Source: Hofstenia miamia (lineage: Eukaryota > Xenacoelomorpha > Acoela). Taken from it: a stretch of 64,000 nucleotides of DNA. Location of the stretch: the NCBI GenBank assembly GCA_004352715.1, contig SCFE01000006.1, positions 1,608,441-1,672,440 on the forward strand, read 5' to 3'. A program made the translations under genes and the position numbers. Positions 34,501 to 44,100 of this stretch are shown one piece after another. Below the pieces are notes generated by a model. The model did not search any database and had not been told where the DNA came from. It saw nothing but the letters and a program-made list of their open reading frames with translations. How positions within the stretch are numbered: the stretch's first letter is position 1; each line of letters opens with the position of its first letter.

Positions 34501-35853
34501 GATTATCTTAAAAATCCTTTTTCTGATAAGCACAATGCAAAATTTGCAGTGATCAACAGCTGTAAATAATTCCATCGAATTCTTTCGAAAACTGCATCAA
34601 TAAGAACTTTAATAAGACATTTAACACTTAATTTATTGCAATGCACATTTTTCTAACTAATCATCATTGAGGTAGAAGAGTTTCAAAATAAATATATTAT
34701 TACCCGATACAGAGAACGTATCATCGAGGAATAAATCGACAAGATAAACTTTTCCAGTAACAGTGCCAACCACGGCCATACCCATAAATGAATGGAGGTT
34801 TTTGTGCAATAAAAGAGGTGACTGAAAGACTAAATGATCCAGCGATGTTATCTAAAAAAACTACTTCAACGTAATGAAATACCTGTAAAATGAATCTAAG
34901 ATCCCAAACCCATATTTTTGAATAGGAAATTTAACAAAGTCATCTTTTATATAGCTTGAGGCATTTATAATAGGAAATTCTCACCAAAATGAACTAAGTT
35001 CTTTATGGGTGCATTTTATGAATCGAACGAAAATCAAATGGAATTGAAAACTATTTAGAATTTAATTTTCCTTTCAAGAAACTCATCATTTCGAGTAATA
35101 TATTTAATAGTAATAATTTAAATCAGGTTCAGTGACTAAATAAGAATCGAAACCAGTGCGAGAAAGAAAAGGGAAATTCAATTTTTACAAGTCCTAAAAT
35201 TTAGGACTAAGCATCTACTTGTACGTGACTGTGATCTTAAGACAATAAACTGCAAAAACTTAATAAATATTCTCATCACACAATTTGCGAATATATAGAG
35301 AATATTTTAGTGAAACAAGAATGTATTCTAGATTGCATATTTTGAGAAATTGACAACCCTGCAATCAATGACATACCCTAAGTGGAAAATGAATCGCAAG
35401 TAAGATGGAAGAGGTAAACGGATTATAGATGCAGAGAAGACTTCCACCAGTGATTGTGACAGCAATCAAGAGCTTGCCACAAATCCCAGGTAATTCTCTT
35501 TCCATGGGATACATCTCAGAAACACACGCCACGTAAGCGGTCCCGTCAACTTTCTTAACACCAAATTCCCAACAACCAAACCGCTCACCTGTTTGAACAT
35601 TAATGACTTCAATAACCGGCCCACGAACTATCCAACTGACTTTACCAGCTAAAAAGACATTGTTAATCACCAAGCATTCACTGACTTGGAATCCACACTA
35701 AAACGCAAAGAAAATGTAATAAGTCTTACATCGTGATATTCCTCCAAACAAAGCTTGACTGAGACCTTGTTGTGTATGCTTTTGCAATTGCTTCATTGAT
35801 GCGCCGTTGAAAGGAGCAATTGCTTCAGAATCCACAAGATCATGAATTATCAT
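3062..35853 (-). CDS. AHCTF1: ELYS / AHCTF1 (MEL-28) homologue, multi-exon, continues beyond the left edge
   Basis: ELYS binds chromatin and recruits the Nup107-160 complex to start nuclear pore assembly after mitosis. Exons found on the minus strand, in transcript order: 35730-35853, 35377-35684, 34704-34851, 27043-27228, 26074-26308, about 25887-26054, 20441-20637, 4355-4530, 3784-3883, 3320-3412 and 3062-3270. The first six encode a seven-bladed beta-propeller. Diagnostic stretches are IVRGPVIEVINVQTGERF, VVGTVTGKVYLVDLFLDD and LVVGFNFGSFQLFNM, each matching the vertebrate ELYS N-terminus in order. The last exons match the alpha-solenoid after it, including LFDEGPKADGNFLKVF. Phases agree at nearly every junction listed. 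The end of the propeller between 25.9 and 20.4 kb was not found, and the C-terminal part lies outside the window. The homology was recognised by eye and not by a search. Confidence 0.8.
3784..4530 (-). CDS. AHCTF1: ELYS alpha-solenoid exons (4355-4530 and 3784-3883)
   Basis: Exon 4355-4530 runs from a TTTTAG acceptor to a GTTAGT donor. It has 59 codons once the incoming base is counted, with no stop. Exon 3784-3883 follows after a 471-base intron in phase 0. It encodes SDQHALVLEEVLNHSNVYFF, which resembles the ELYS helix EEQLEAIL region. Its donor leaves one base, matching phase 1 of the next exon. The first exon has only weak resemblance to ELYS, so its placement rests mainly on splice sites and phase. 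Confidence 0.6.
4531..5350. other. Non-coding, probably ELYS intron
   Basis: AT-rich sequence without a supported ORF. It is probably the 3' end of the large ELYS intron that reaches back to 20.4 kb. Confidence 0.4.
6459..7758 (+). pseudogene. Non-LTR retrotransposon reverse transcriptase fragment, frameshifted and gapped
   Basis: The left part (6459-6775) encodes the region before the RT core, ending KSCKLSGP, typical of the segment preceding the first RT motifs. After the gap, the frame contains a helix resembling LTNRNQCVKIN. A shift then moves into the frame AVLFFLVAINDLPHSVLN, which carries the catalytic box YVDD at about 7517-7528. At least one frameshift lies near 7425-7440, in a C-rich run where the PQGS-type motif is expected. 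The copy is inactive. Its sequence style resembles the minus-strand element at 42.7-45.1 kb, so the two may be one family. Confidence 0.75.
6776..7303. other. Assembly gap, 528 N
   Basis: This gap is not the standard 1000 N, so its size was probably estimated from read pairs. It removes the middle of the RT domain. Confidence 0.99.
7755..8350 (+). pseudogene. hAT transposase C-terminal part, decayed
   Basis: The open frame 7755-8087 encodes a stretch with RSNVSSDFPWQYFSRSMYIP and FLDGIISNLSERI. This is the arrangement seen in hAT transposases of the ZMYM1-like/DUF4371 group just before the dimerisation domain. After the stop at 8085, scraps of the dimerisation domain persist in other frames (an ERTFSTL-like stretch near 8220-8240, then residues ending near DKF at 8336-8344). 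Several stops and shifts make it non-functional. Confidence 0.65.
8945..9040 (+). repeat. Possible SINE fragment sharing a core with 16.8 kb
   Basis: The string ATTATCTCGGGTGGTTA near 8960 occurs with one change, inverted, near 16800-16816. Both sit within compact G/C-richer patches of about 100 bases. A shared SINE core is a reasonable reading, but the matching part is short. Confidence 0.3.
9041..13540. other. Non-coding stretch, probably ELYS intron
   Basis: About 4.5 kb of AT-rich DNA. The open frames here (for example near 9.5 and 11.0-11.4 kb) have no recognisable domain and lack plausible splice context. The only structured feature noticed is the 44-base tandem duplication at 10087. 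Confidence 0.4.
10087..10174. repeat. 44-base tandem duplication, two copies
   Basis: A 44-base unit containing CTATTTCCGTGGTGAACAGC occurs twice in direct succession without a visible change, so the duplication is recent or a local assembly slip. Confidence 0.9.
13640..13915 (+). pseudogene. hAT-like transposase fragment
   Basis: The frame through 13640-13800 reads DLEDSDFYLSTDEATENAG, then LGILVGNSVKKP, then LEKTDHSTVLQAVN. This is the pattern of the catalytic region around the first acidic residue in hAT proteins of the CGG-binding-protein type (STDE/D-E-T followed by LEKTNHST). After about 13810 the similarity moves to another frame (VKLFVTDDVSV). It is a frameshifted relic. Confidence 0.55.
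14000..16740. other. Non-coding stretch
   Basis: No gene is supported. The 110-codon frame at 16313 lies next to CAGTGGCGTCGCATC near 16341, which resembles one terminus of a hAT-type element. No partner terminus was found. Confidence 0.4.
16745..16925 (-). repeat. Candidate tRNA-derived SINE
   Basis: On the minus strand a pol III A-box-like stretch (GAGTGGTTAGACTACGC) at about 16890-16907 is followed some 35 bases later by a weak B-box-like AAATCGAACAC. The spacing suggests a Ser/Leu-type tRNA ancestor. Downstream lies the core shared with 8.96 kb. It does not fold as an intact tRNA and the B-box is poor. Confidence 0.35.
17964..18963. other. Assembly gap, 1000 N
   Basis: An unsized placeholder gap that truncates the Mutator-like ORF at 18964. 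Confidence 0.99.
18964..19683 (-). CDS. Mutator-like transposase (partial, runs into gap)
   Basis: The frame starts at 19683 with a basic leader (MPRKARKQ). It passes a Ser/Thr/Asp-rich linker with a KRPK nuclear-localisation-like stretch, then a cysteine pattern CPEC...C...CSMC that looks like a zinc ribbon. A region TEIGIGQKQINTLFSTAGLP follows, and it reaches DVSYDGSWLTRCF at the gap. This order matches the Mutator-like transposase domain proteins common in arthropods and cnidarians, in which a DGSW-(K/T)R motif carries a catalytic aspartate. About 240 codons are open with no stop, so this copy may be young. Terminal repeats were not identified. Confidence 0.65.
19740..20440. other. Non-coding stretch with a 17-base inverted repeat
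   Basis: No coding sequence is seen. At 20070-20086 and 20165-20181 lies a perfect inverted repeat (TGTTTGACGAATGTTTG and its complement), with further TTTGAYGG-type repeats between the arms. A short (TA)n tract follows at about 20213. Confidence 0.6.
20441..20637 (-). CDS. AHCTF1: Probable ELYS exon
   Basis: An acceptor TTCATGTAG opens a frame that stays open for 197 bases and ends at a GTTAGT donor. It encodes QEDFTCLSMYQLGFSEVEQI and ends RLLSLEAI. It enters in phase 2 and leaves in phase 1, exactly the phase needed by the next recognised ELYS exon at 4355-4530. No clear residue-level match to vertebrate ELYS was recognised, so phase, orientation and position are the support. The intron to the next exon would be 15.9 kb. 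Confidence 0.5.
20950..22440. other. Mostly non-coding stretch
   Basis: Weak open frames occur on both strands near 21.3-21.8 and 22.2-22.4 kb. One minus-strand frame (EIFLRLFFRKLSLDNA near 22240-22290) looks protein-like but could not be assigned. It might be an ELYS exon piece or a transposase scrap. Confidence 0.3.
22471..23176 (+). pseudogene. Tc1-like transposon copy A, truncated
   Basis: It begins after a (TA)n tract with a terminal repeat resembling CTGGCCAAAAGTTTGGGAACA. The N-terminal helix-turn-helix (YEEGYNYRAIAVRMGVSVS) follows from about 22654. A frameshift or stop lies near 22914, and the DDE region begins near 23095. The copy ends at a single ambiguous base (23176), beyond which unrelated sequence starts, suggesting an assembly join. 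Confidence 0.8.
23441..24600 (+). pseudogene. Tc1-like transposon copy B
   Basis: The left terminal repeat CAGTACTGACCAAAAGTTTG is intact at 23441. The transposase frame starts at about 23625 (MVRGIEISPTKRAQIHIMYE) and is open through the first catalytic Asp region (HQVMFSDESKI). It shifts frame near 24110, resumes at 24195 (MIWGAMIANGRAGLHF), and keeps RDSGPCHG and the DLNVIENCW box with the last Glu. A further shift lies near 24490. It is inactive. Its right end is fused directly to copy C near 24600. Confidence 0.8.
24601..25541 (+). pseudogene. Tc1-like transposon copy C, 5'-truncated
   Basis: It starts inside the helix-turn-helix (ILYEEGYNYRAIA), lacks the left terminal repeat, and has deletions and a stop in the N-terminal half. 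The 150-codon frame at 25086-25538 is intact from MIWGAMIANGRAG to the C-terminus, with RDSGPCHG and PGNSPDLNIIENCW. It shares long identical runs with copy B. It ends against a long (TA)n tract at 25561-25592, the dinucleotide Tc1 elements target. Confidence 0.8.
25561..25592. repeat. (TA)n microsatellite
   Basis: Plain alternating TA tract. Similar tracts lie at about 20213, 22449-22472, 38091-38135, 46898-46916, 48552-48606 and 60248-60267. Confidence 0.95.
25887..27228 (-). CDS. AHCTF1: ELYS propeller exons (27043-27228, 26074-26308, about 25887-26054)
   Basis: Exon 27043-27228 enters in phase 1 and encodes FRHLCVELYPPS, matching the ELYS blade. It leaves one base at a GTATGT donor. Exon 26074-26308 completes that codon and reads EVFVSCLKYIKECNILVVGF followed by GSFQLFNM and a DDP-x4-LYLW stretch, in the order seen in vertebrate ELYS. 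The continuing similarity (ENSILCLMSIGVALLTFG) lies in another frame after a 19-base segment, 26055-26073, that starts GTAAGT and ends TAG. The left limit near 25887 is approximate. Confidence 0.75.
28409..28416. repeat. 8-base target-site duplication, left copy
   Basis: AAGCAGAA lies immediately left of the hAT terminus. The same 8 bases occur at 32566-32573 immediately right of the opposite terminus. Eight bases is the characteristic hAT duplication length. Confidence 0.85.
29375..31161 (+). pseudogene. hAT transposase, frameshifted once
   Basis: A TTF-type zinc-finger tail (GKDSTIGIKNSIVRFAQHSK) leads into the 426-codon frame at 29478-30758. DUF4371-type motifs follow: LPFRGVDDTFWNLHDY, YYTLSMDGSSDAEGNE with the first catalytic Asp, SQLYDGASVMSGEHSGVQQK, HCFNHVLHL and ETRWSGHHDAI. 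Near 30745-30760 the frame shifts by one, and similarity continues (LNILDITIDEFNNRFN) to the dimerisation motif LGYSNVSCECVFSRQK, ending at 31161. Apart from this shift the copy is well preserved. Confidence 0.8.
30591..31928. repeat. 669-base tandem duplication of the hAT transposase 3' part
   Basis: The block starting TTCTACTGAGATTCTACC at 30591 recurs at 31260. The two copies look identical apart from one coding change (Arg to His, near 30681/31350) and junction bases. Both copies carry the same frameshift, so the shift came before the duplication. The second copy ends near 31928. Confidence 0.9.
32586..33511 (+). pseudogene. Tc1-like transposase relic
   Basis: It starts with an intact helix-turn-helix region (MPRLSAEERERALGMLQLGV and AARFGCNHSTILRLQTRYQQ). 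A stop follows at 32847-32849, and then NTISHRLQDAGL, MIWGGISYHH, an NKARAHTA region and LSPIVHLWDYLAQR in changing frames. The DDE order is recognisable, but several stops and shifts inactivate it. The hAT insertion sits in its 5' untranslated part. Confidence 0.8.
34704..35853 (-). CDS. AHCTF1: ELYS first propeller exons (35730-35853, 35377-35684, 34704-34851)
   Basis: The proposed start is the ATG at 35851-35853 (MIIHDLVDSEAIAPFNGASM), two bases after an acceptor TGTGTTTCAG, so any 5' leader is spliced on. The second exon carries SWIVRGPVIEVINVQTGERF, then a long blade ending LLAIHFPLR at a GTATGT donor. The third exon begins ITSLDHLVFQSPLLL and has VVGTVTGKVYLVDLFLDD, leaving one base at GTAATA. 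At the first intron the better acceptor (35697) breaks the frame, while a weaker CAAG at 35684 keeps it. Confidence 0.8.
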
Positions 35854-36091
35854 AACTGAAACACAACAAAAATACGTAAATGTCACATAGGAAAATACTA
35901 CTAGAAGCGACGCATTTGTAAAAACGTAAGAGTTTACAGTTATAAACTTAATTTTTTTAAATGTAAACAAAGCGTGTAGTTAACGAATTCTAACTTATTC
36001 CAATAAACAATAAATCCAATTGCACAAAAATATGAAGAGAAGAAGCGCAAAGTGCCAATATCTCAAATCAATAAATCTTGAAAAATGATCT

Positions 36092-38102
36092 TCATATTGA
36101 TGAGGATATTAGTTGATAAAGATTTTCTTTCTTCTTTAACAGAAAACCCTGTTCATTCAACGAGTAGATCGTGGTGGATAGATCGATATCTGATAAATTC
36201 TTTTCATTTATCAGGTTTTGCATTTGTTCTATAGTGAACAAATCGTTGGAGGTCGATTTTGAAATTCGAATCAACTCAGACACGAATTGTTTAGTTTGCG
36301 CTGAGCGACCCTTTTTTCGTTTAATCTTTCCAGAGACAGTAGAATCAAACATTGCACCAAAACCTAAAAAGATGAGTTTAGAAATGACCTCATAATTATA
36401 CATGCAAGTCAAAATCGACGGCTAAACGCCAAATAAACACCAATTTTCAAAGTAAAGGAAGTCGACATAGTTGTCAATACCAGGTGAAGCAAGAATGTCA
36501 CAATCTATTAACATATTCGACAAATTAAGTAGTTAAAAATACGAAAGTTTAAACAATAGTGTATTCACTGAATTTTCAAAGTGTCTTCTCGTTGCATATG
36601 TTGTGATTCTATCCCGTTCTCTGTGGACGCCTTACATCAGAGACTCCACACTTGTGTTATGTAACACTGGCCCTTGCTACCAAAATGAATCAAACAAGTG
36701 CTGTGGCTTTAGGGAAGCATAAGGAGAGCCCCTTACCTAGGAGGACTGACACATATTCCACCCCAAACTTTTTATGCCATGGACCAATAAAGCCGAGTTA
36801 AAAGGAAAGTTGACAAAATTCGGGCATTTTGACCATTGGTAAAGAGTTCCAAATGTTGACCAACTGCTTACGCTTGCGTTGACGACACTTCAGAGGTAGT
36901 AAGAGTTTGTTTACACTCGCAAGCATTTGAACTTGTGCATCTTTTAAGGCCAAAGATGTAGTCAATCTTTTAAAAAGTATCGATCGCTGATTCTAATATC
37001 ACGCGCCGTTTTTAACAGGACTCATTGTCGTTCCCGAAAGTGTCAACGGCTCGCTTTGTCTCACTGCTTGGATAATTAAGTTCTTCGAGACGACATACCA
37101 CTCTCAATACCACAATCTCTACGAAACAACTCAACAATGGCAGTTTGTTTGACATGTCAAAAATATCGCAAAAATACAAGTTAGTAAACACATGCATAGA
37201 AATGTGATCAATCAGAAGAAATTGCTAGTTGATCATAATGCATTGGCTACAAGCATATCAACATCAATTAAATTCAGAAACGTTTTTTTCTGCTGCAAAT
37301 TGTAAACATGTCAAACGTATAGCATATATGACATGCTCAATATATTTGACAATAATTAAATTTATATGATATAGTCATTTTCGAATACACCGAATTTATT
37401 TGATTTATCCAGAAATAAATTGGGATTATTTTATATTATATGTACATGTACGTTCACAAGTGCTTAACACACATAGATTGTCACTGTGCTCAAATGAATA
37501 AGGAATTCTTAGTAACATTTGCAGGTAGGATCAAACCATTTCCAACTGATGAGATTTCTTAAAAATAAATATCAAAAAATTTTAAAATTTACAATTTGTT
37601 GTACAGGAGGAAAAACACATATAAAATTGATATTTAATACAAAGTCTACTAGATGCATGAATTTCAAACTATCATATAAAAGTGCACGTTGAATTAAACT
37701 ACCTGAAACATTGGAATATGTATCAACTACACTGGATTTCATCAAAGCTATAATATCTTCAGCATCATGCACAGTAACTACATCTCTACATTCCATTTTT
37801 GCACGAGCTTCGGAAAGTCGAATCAGACTCTGTAGTAATCTGGTGGTAATTGGACTCAAGCAGTCTGACTATGTAATATCTAGTAATAAATACAAAGTTA
37901 ATGTCTTACCTTGCTATGCATTCGAAGTTGGAGATAAAATTTCTGAAGGACTTCAGCAGCTTCCTCAGATAAAGTTGGTTTGAAATTAAAGCGGACAAAG
38001 GAAATAAACTTCCGTAAAGCTTTTTTAGGTATTAAGTTTGAATTAGACCTCCACTCCGTTTCTTCATGTTCACTAAATCACACATAATATATATACATAT
38101 AT

Positions 38103-38134
<32 letters not shown>

Positions 38135-41100
38135 CTGACAAGATAGTAGTAGATCCAATAATAGAGGATGACAATCTGAACGAAGTTGTTGAAAAAGTCG
38201 AGTAGAAAATTTTGGGAGTTGTTTCTGAATGCAGAATAATTTGTCATTCCTCATATAGAACAGAAAAGGTCAAAGATGATATAATTGATTCTTTGTTATT
38301 AGCTAAGAAACAGCATTAAAAAGTGGTAGTCGAAAACATGAATTTTTTAAAGTGGAAGAAAGCTTTGATGACAGCAGTGCCAAAAACCACAAATGAGATT
38401 GCAGAAAATTTAAAATTATTTCGTCCAATTACAGTAACGCCGGTTATTGCAAGAGTTATGGATAAGTGTGTCGTAGACCTATACATGCAAAAAATGAAGA
38501 TCTTGGATCCATATCAGTTTGCGTATAAAGAGAATAGTGGGACAGAAAATATATTGTTATATACAATGCAACTTATATACACATGTGTAAACTTAGCGGA
38601 TACTTCAATAGTTCGTATTGTGTTCTTAGATTATTCTAGTGCATTTAACACAATTTTACAGAACAAAATGATAAATAACATAGGCAAAACATCATCTTGG
38701 TTATCAGATTGGGTAAGGGAATATATGAAGGATTGGTCACAAAGAATACGATATGAAAAAGATAAATTTACAAAAGAAATTAGAAGTTGTTGGTGTTTCC
38801 CAATGAGGAACTTTGAGAGGAGTCTTATTCACTGACCAAACCAATGAAATAACTAATGAGAGTTTGAATGCTGATAGAAGCATCGCTGATATTTCCAAGT
38901 ACTCCGATGACATGAGAGTAATCGGAAAAATTAAACACGAAACTGCTGATGAAGACTTTGAAGAATATAAAAGAACAGTAGAGAAGACCATTCAAGCTTC
39001 AGAAAAAAGTAATCTAAAAATGAATATTGCTAAGACTAAAGAACTAACTATTGCATACCCAAATATAAGAAAAGAGTGCCTGAAAAACATAATTAAGGAG
39101 AAATTTTTTCTCAGGAATAGCGAAATAGAATCAGTAAAGGCATTCAAATATCTCGGCATTTATATATATAGTTTACTTTGTTGGAGTTCTCATGTTGATT
39201 ATGTTAAGAAAGTAGCGAATCTCAGAATTAATTATTTTATAAATTATCTAGATGAAAATGCTAAAAGGTTTGTATTTCAAACATATATTTTGCCTACGTA
39301 TATATGTATGCAGCTGAGGTTTATGTTCCAGGACTATTAGAAATTGAAAAGAAAAAATTGAAGCCAATTAAATTATATGCGAAAATAACGAACATAAAGA
39401 AAGCTGTACTGATTGAAGAAGTGAATAGTGCATTCAGTAAAAAATTTATACGAACTGTAACAAAGATCAAAGAAAATAAACAACATGTGCTTCATAACGT
39501 TATTCCTATATCAACAACAAAGACACGATGCAAAATAACATTTCCAAAGGTTCACTCAGTGCAATTTAAGAAATCGTTTGCATATACTGCAGTTCTTAAT
39601 AAAAATTTGTCACATTCCTTTTTACAAACAACTTTGTTGTTTTGTACAGGAATTAATTCATTATGTTACTAAAGCATTATCGAAAATAATTCACACTGAA
39701 TTAGAACTTATGCATTATACTAAGGTGAGTTATAAGTTCTGAGCCATTTCCAGAAAGAAAAACATTTAGCGGGTGTGCGTAGTGAACACAGTTCACCAGT
39801 ATTTATTAATTATACAAGTTGTGTAAATCGAATAAAGCTGTATGAAATATCACATTAATTTATCTGGCAGTTGAATATTTTTGTAGTTTTAGAACTTTAG
39901 AAAATGGAATCTAAGAGAGCTAAGAGTCATAATCATAATGAAAATTGCTGGAAAAGATACTATGATGAAGGAAATTTGTGATGTTGAAGGCAGCGGAACC
40001 GTGAACTTGAATACACTGAAAAGGTGATTTCATCGTTTTAATGAAGGTAACACTAGCCTCGAAAACGAAGAAAACTCATCGTACTGAAAATTCGGAGGTC
40101 ATAAGCCAAATTGTAGAGAACAATTCGCGAGTAACGCAGAATAGCAAGTGAAGTTGGATGTTCCCAATCAACAGTGGAGAGATTAACCGAATTTGGTATG
40201 GTCAACAGTTCCTCACGAATTGACTAGTGAGCAAGTAGAAAAAGGCCTTAAAATTTGTCAAAAACTGGTGGCGAGGAGACTTGTTGAACGTACAATAAAA
40301 ACAATTTTGACACGTGATGAAAAATTGATATTTATATGCAATCCTGACCTAAGAATTCGATGGCTAAACACTAATGATTTTTCAGAACCTGTTGCCAAAC
40401 AAGGAGGGGGTGTGCACAACGTCACATTGAGTATTTGGTGGAAATAAGAGCGTGTTATTCGTTTTAAACTTGTTCTTGATTCACGTGATATTAACGCCAA
40501 GCATTATTGCAAACAGTTAGAGCGGTTGCATGCTGCTTTGGCCAATAAAACCATCCTTCAGCAAGATATTGCTCCAGCAAATACTGTTCGTTCAAGAAAA
40601 CAAAAAATGTAGAAGCTGAAAGTTATTAGCTGATGGAACATCCAACTTACTTACTAGATCTAGCACCTTTGGACTACTACCTTTTCAGCTCAATGGCGCA
40701 TTTTTTACGCAGACGAAATTTTTCAAACGTCGCAATTGATGTTCTGGTCCCGCCGTAGCGGTACTTTTGGGGAATCAAAAATTTGGCGACAAGGTGGGAA
40801 GAATGCATTAAAAATAATGGACTGAATTTTAACATTGAAAAGTATATCAATATTGGTTTTTGTATACAGTCAAACCTCGGTTTTCGAACGTAATCCGTTC
40901 GAAAAGTGATTTGTTCGAAAACCGAAACAATTTTTCTTTGGACCCATGATTATGTGATAATACATGATACAACGATGAAAAAGAAGGATTTACGTAAATA
41001 AGAACGAACACCTCTGCTCGGAATGAACTTGGATCGCAAATGCACAATGGAGGGAACGTCCTTAGCGTTTGAGTTCTCTCGCCGCGTTCGGGTAGGCTCC

Positions 41101-44100
41101 GTTTCTTTTGGTTTGTTCGAGAGCTGAAATTTGGTCAAGTCCTAAGACGTAAAATTCTCGAACTTTTTGGTCGAGAAGAGAAGCATTCGATAACCGAGGT
41201 TTGACTGTATTTGATTTTTACTTGTTGTTAATAGAAAATGAATCAGAACATTTGACTCACCCTAGCATGTACATCTACTTACTGGTGCCTATTGGAAGAA
41301 TATTGCAATAACTTATGCTTAGATAGTTGAGCATCCAAATTTTCGTTAGAAACGTCAAGCATCATGAATATTATATCAAAGCGTGATAGCAATGCAGGAC
41401 TGATCTTTATATTAGATTGAAATGATTTACTTGTTTGGTAATGACCACCATTAGGGTTAGCAGCAGCCAAAATTGTTGTTCGTGTTGGTAAACAGCTCAC
41501 TACACCAGCCTTAACAAATATTTAATTTATATGTGAAAGCCAACGTTTACTAAGGAATATACTTTAATCTAAGGATGAGGTAATATTATTTTCTAGGATA
41601 AACAAATACCTCAATACTGCATAATTTAGTTTTGTAAATGGTTATTTCAAATTAGTCATTTTTTAATTTTGGCATATATGTTTGAATGCTATGGATTGTA
41701 TGTCTCCTAAAAGCAAACCGTGCAGCAGATTACCTCAATTTTTCAAAATTAATATTATTGTGTTGACATTCCTATGATTTGTTGAAAATACTTTTGCTAG
41801 CAGTGGAACAATTCTACATAAATATCAAAAAATTGAACGTGGAGGATACCTTAGCTATGCTAATGTGCTGCTGCTCCATGGCTTCCAAAAGAGCTGAATG
41901 GGACAATGTCATTTTGTCAAACTCATCAATACAGCAACAACCTCTATCTGATAAAACCAAGGCTCCAGCCTCCATAGTATGGCCACCGTTATTGTCTTTG
42001 TGTAAAGTTATACTTAAGCCGGAAGCAGTAGAATTGACACCTAAATGACATGTAGGAAATATTATATACGTTTAATCAACCTGAAATGTAGCATCCCCGT
42101 TGACTTACATCGCAAGCAAACAACAACATCTGACTTTTCCCGACTCCCGGGTCGCCAACAACAAGAACGTGAACGTTTCCACGCACTAAAACTGTTTTCT
42201 GATCATTTGCAACCGTTTCACAACCACCAAAGAGACTGAGAAGGAGGCCCAATTTTACCTAATTACAATAAAAACTTAAAAATACGAAATCTATACTTTC
42301 TCATTGCCAAAAATTGATGGTGCAAATGACCTTATTAGCTTGTTAAATAGTTCTGGTTCTCTGCGAATGGATTCAAACAAAGTGACATCGTAGTTTGTGA
42401 AGAAAAAGTCATTTCCAAGAGTATTGTTCAAAGAGCAATTTTCACTAGAAATTGATTGTGTTGCCAAAACAGAACTACCCTCTTTTCCGTCTAAACAGTA
42501 TTAATTAAAGGTAACATTAGATTGCATAAAAATATGTTTACTTTATGTTTTGCTAAACTAGATTATTTTATAACTTTCTAAAATCATAAGAATTAAAAGC
42601 ACATCAAAACAAAATTTGGAAACGTTATGTTTAGAATTTTGAACCATCAGACAAATAAATTCAGACAAATTTAAAATTATAAAGGTAGTCAATAATAGAA
42701 ACCGAAGTTAATAATAATAATAATGAATGTCTTTATTTAGCCACTGAAGGAATACACTACAAAAAATAAACAAGTCAAGTTTTACGGCAGCGAGGACAGT
42801 CGCAGGAGATGAAATAGGAGCAGATGGAAAAGTAAGCAAAGTTGGAGAAGGGCTCCGCAAAGAGGAAAGACATCAAAGATTTCTTGAAGCTCGGTGGTGG
42901 GGAAAAGAAATCAATCGCTGTTGGAGGGTTGAGTCAAGATGTAATTAGCAGCAGTACAAGCACGATTGAAAAATGAGTGAAGGGTGCCTTGTTTCTTGGG
43001 ACGACGAATGGAGAGAGCACCAACATCATCAGAGCAGGTGGAGCGGGAATTAGAGAACTTAATGAAATCAAAATGATCAAGATCCAATTTGCGAGTGAGC
43101 AGTCGATTGAACAGGGGGAGATCGCAGGCATGCAAGTAGAGGGACAGCGGGAGAATGGAGAATTTGAGAAGGGCGTTTTTGTATGGCATGGGAGAGATCC
43201 ATTTGAAGGCACGCTTCTGGAAACGTTCCATAAAATGAAACAAGGAACAGGGAGGCCACCAACAGGGAAAACGCTTAGAGGAGCAAATATTGGAGAAGAG
43301 ATGCTTTAAATGGATGGAAGAGAGTTTCGATGAATTGGAAGGACTGTAACGGCGTTTGAAAGATTCGAGTTTATTCAAGGAGTGTACAGTAAAGGATGAG
43401 AAATAGAAAGGGAGAGAAATATGCTTTTTCCGACGACGAGAAACAAAGGATGAAATAACTTGGTGAAGAAAGGTGCACCAGACATCAGCAGAGAAAGAGT
43501 AATTAAAAATGGGGAATGAAGAAGAGAGAGCAGTATTTAGAGATACAAAGTCACTGTTAAATCGATCATATTGAGGAGTGGCAGGACAAGCAGATGAGGT
43601 AATAGAATTGACAAACAGACTGAAGCGAACAAATGAGTGATCAGACAGTTTAACCGGAACAGGGACAACAGAGGTGTCAAAATACGATAAGGGTGAGAGC
43701 AAAAAACCAAGTCAAGGTGGGAGGAGCGGGAAGTAGGAGAAAATACCAGTTGTTCAAGAGAGTAAGAAGCAAAAAGATCCAGAACAGCGGATTCATAGGG
43801 GTCATTAGAGTCAAGTGCATTTCAACAAACATTAGGAAGGTTGAAGTCACCACAGATGAGGAGATGGGGAGGAGTGCCAGACTGATTATGAAGGTACTCA
43901 AGCATGGATGAAAAATCAACAAGGGGAATACGAAAAGGACTGTTGGAAAGAGGGTTGTAAACACAGAGAAGAGAAACAATGTGATCACAGAACAACAGCA
44001 CAGCAGCAACAGAAATCAAAGGAAAAAGACTCAAAAGAGAGGGGGTGGATATCAAGGTTAGGGCGAATTGAGGCAATCAGAACACCACCATGACGACCAC

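Noticed and set aside
42101-42108. GTAAGT donor inside MCM8 exon 4
   Set aside because: Splicing there would remove the conserved QRGCYIS stretch, equivalent to the PRGVYVC region of other MCM8 proteins. Reading through keeps the frame and the similarity.
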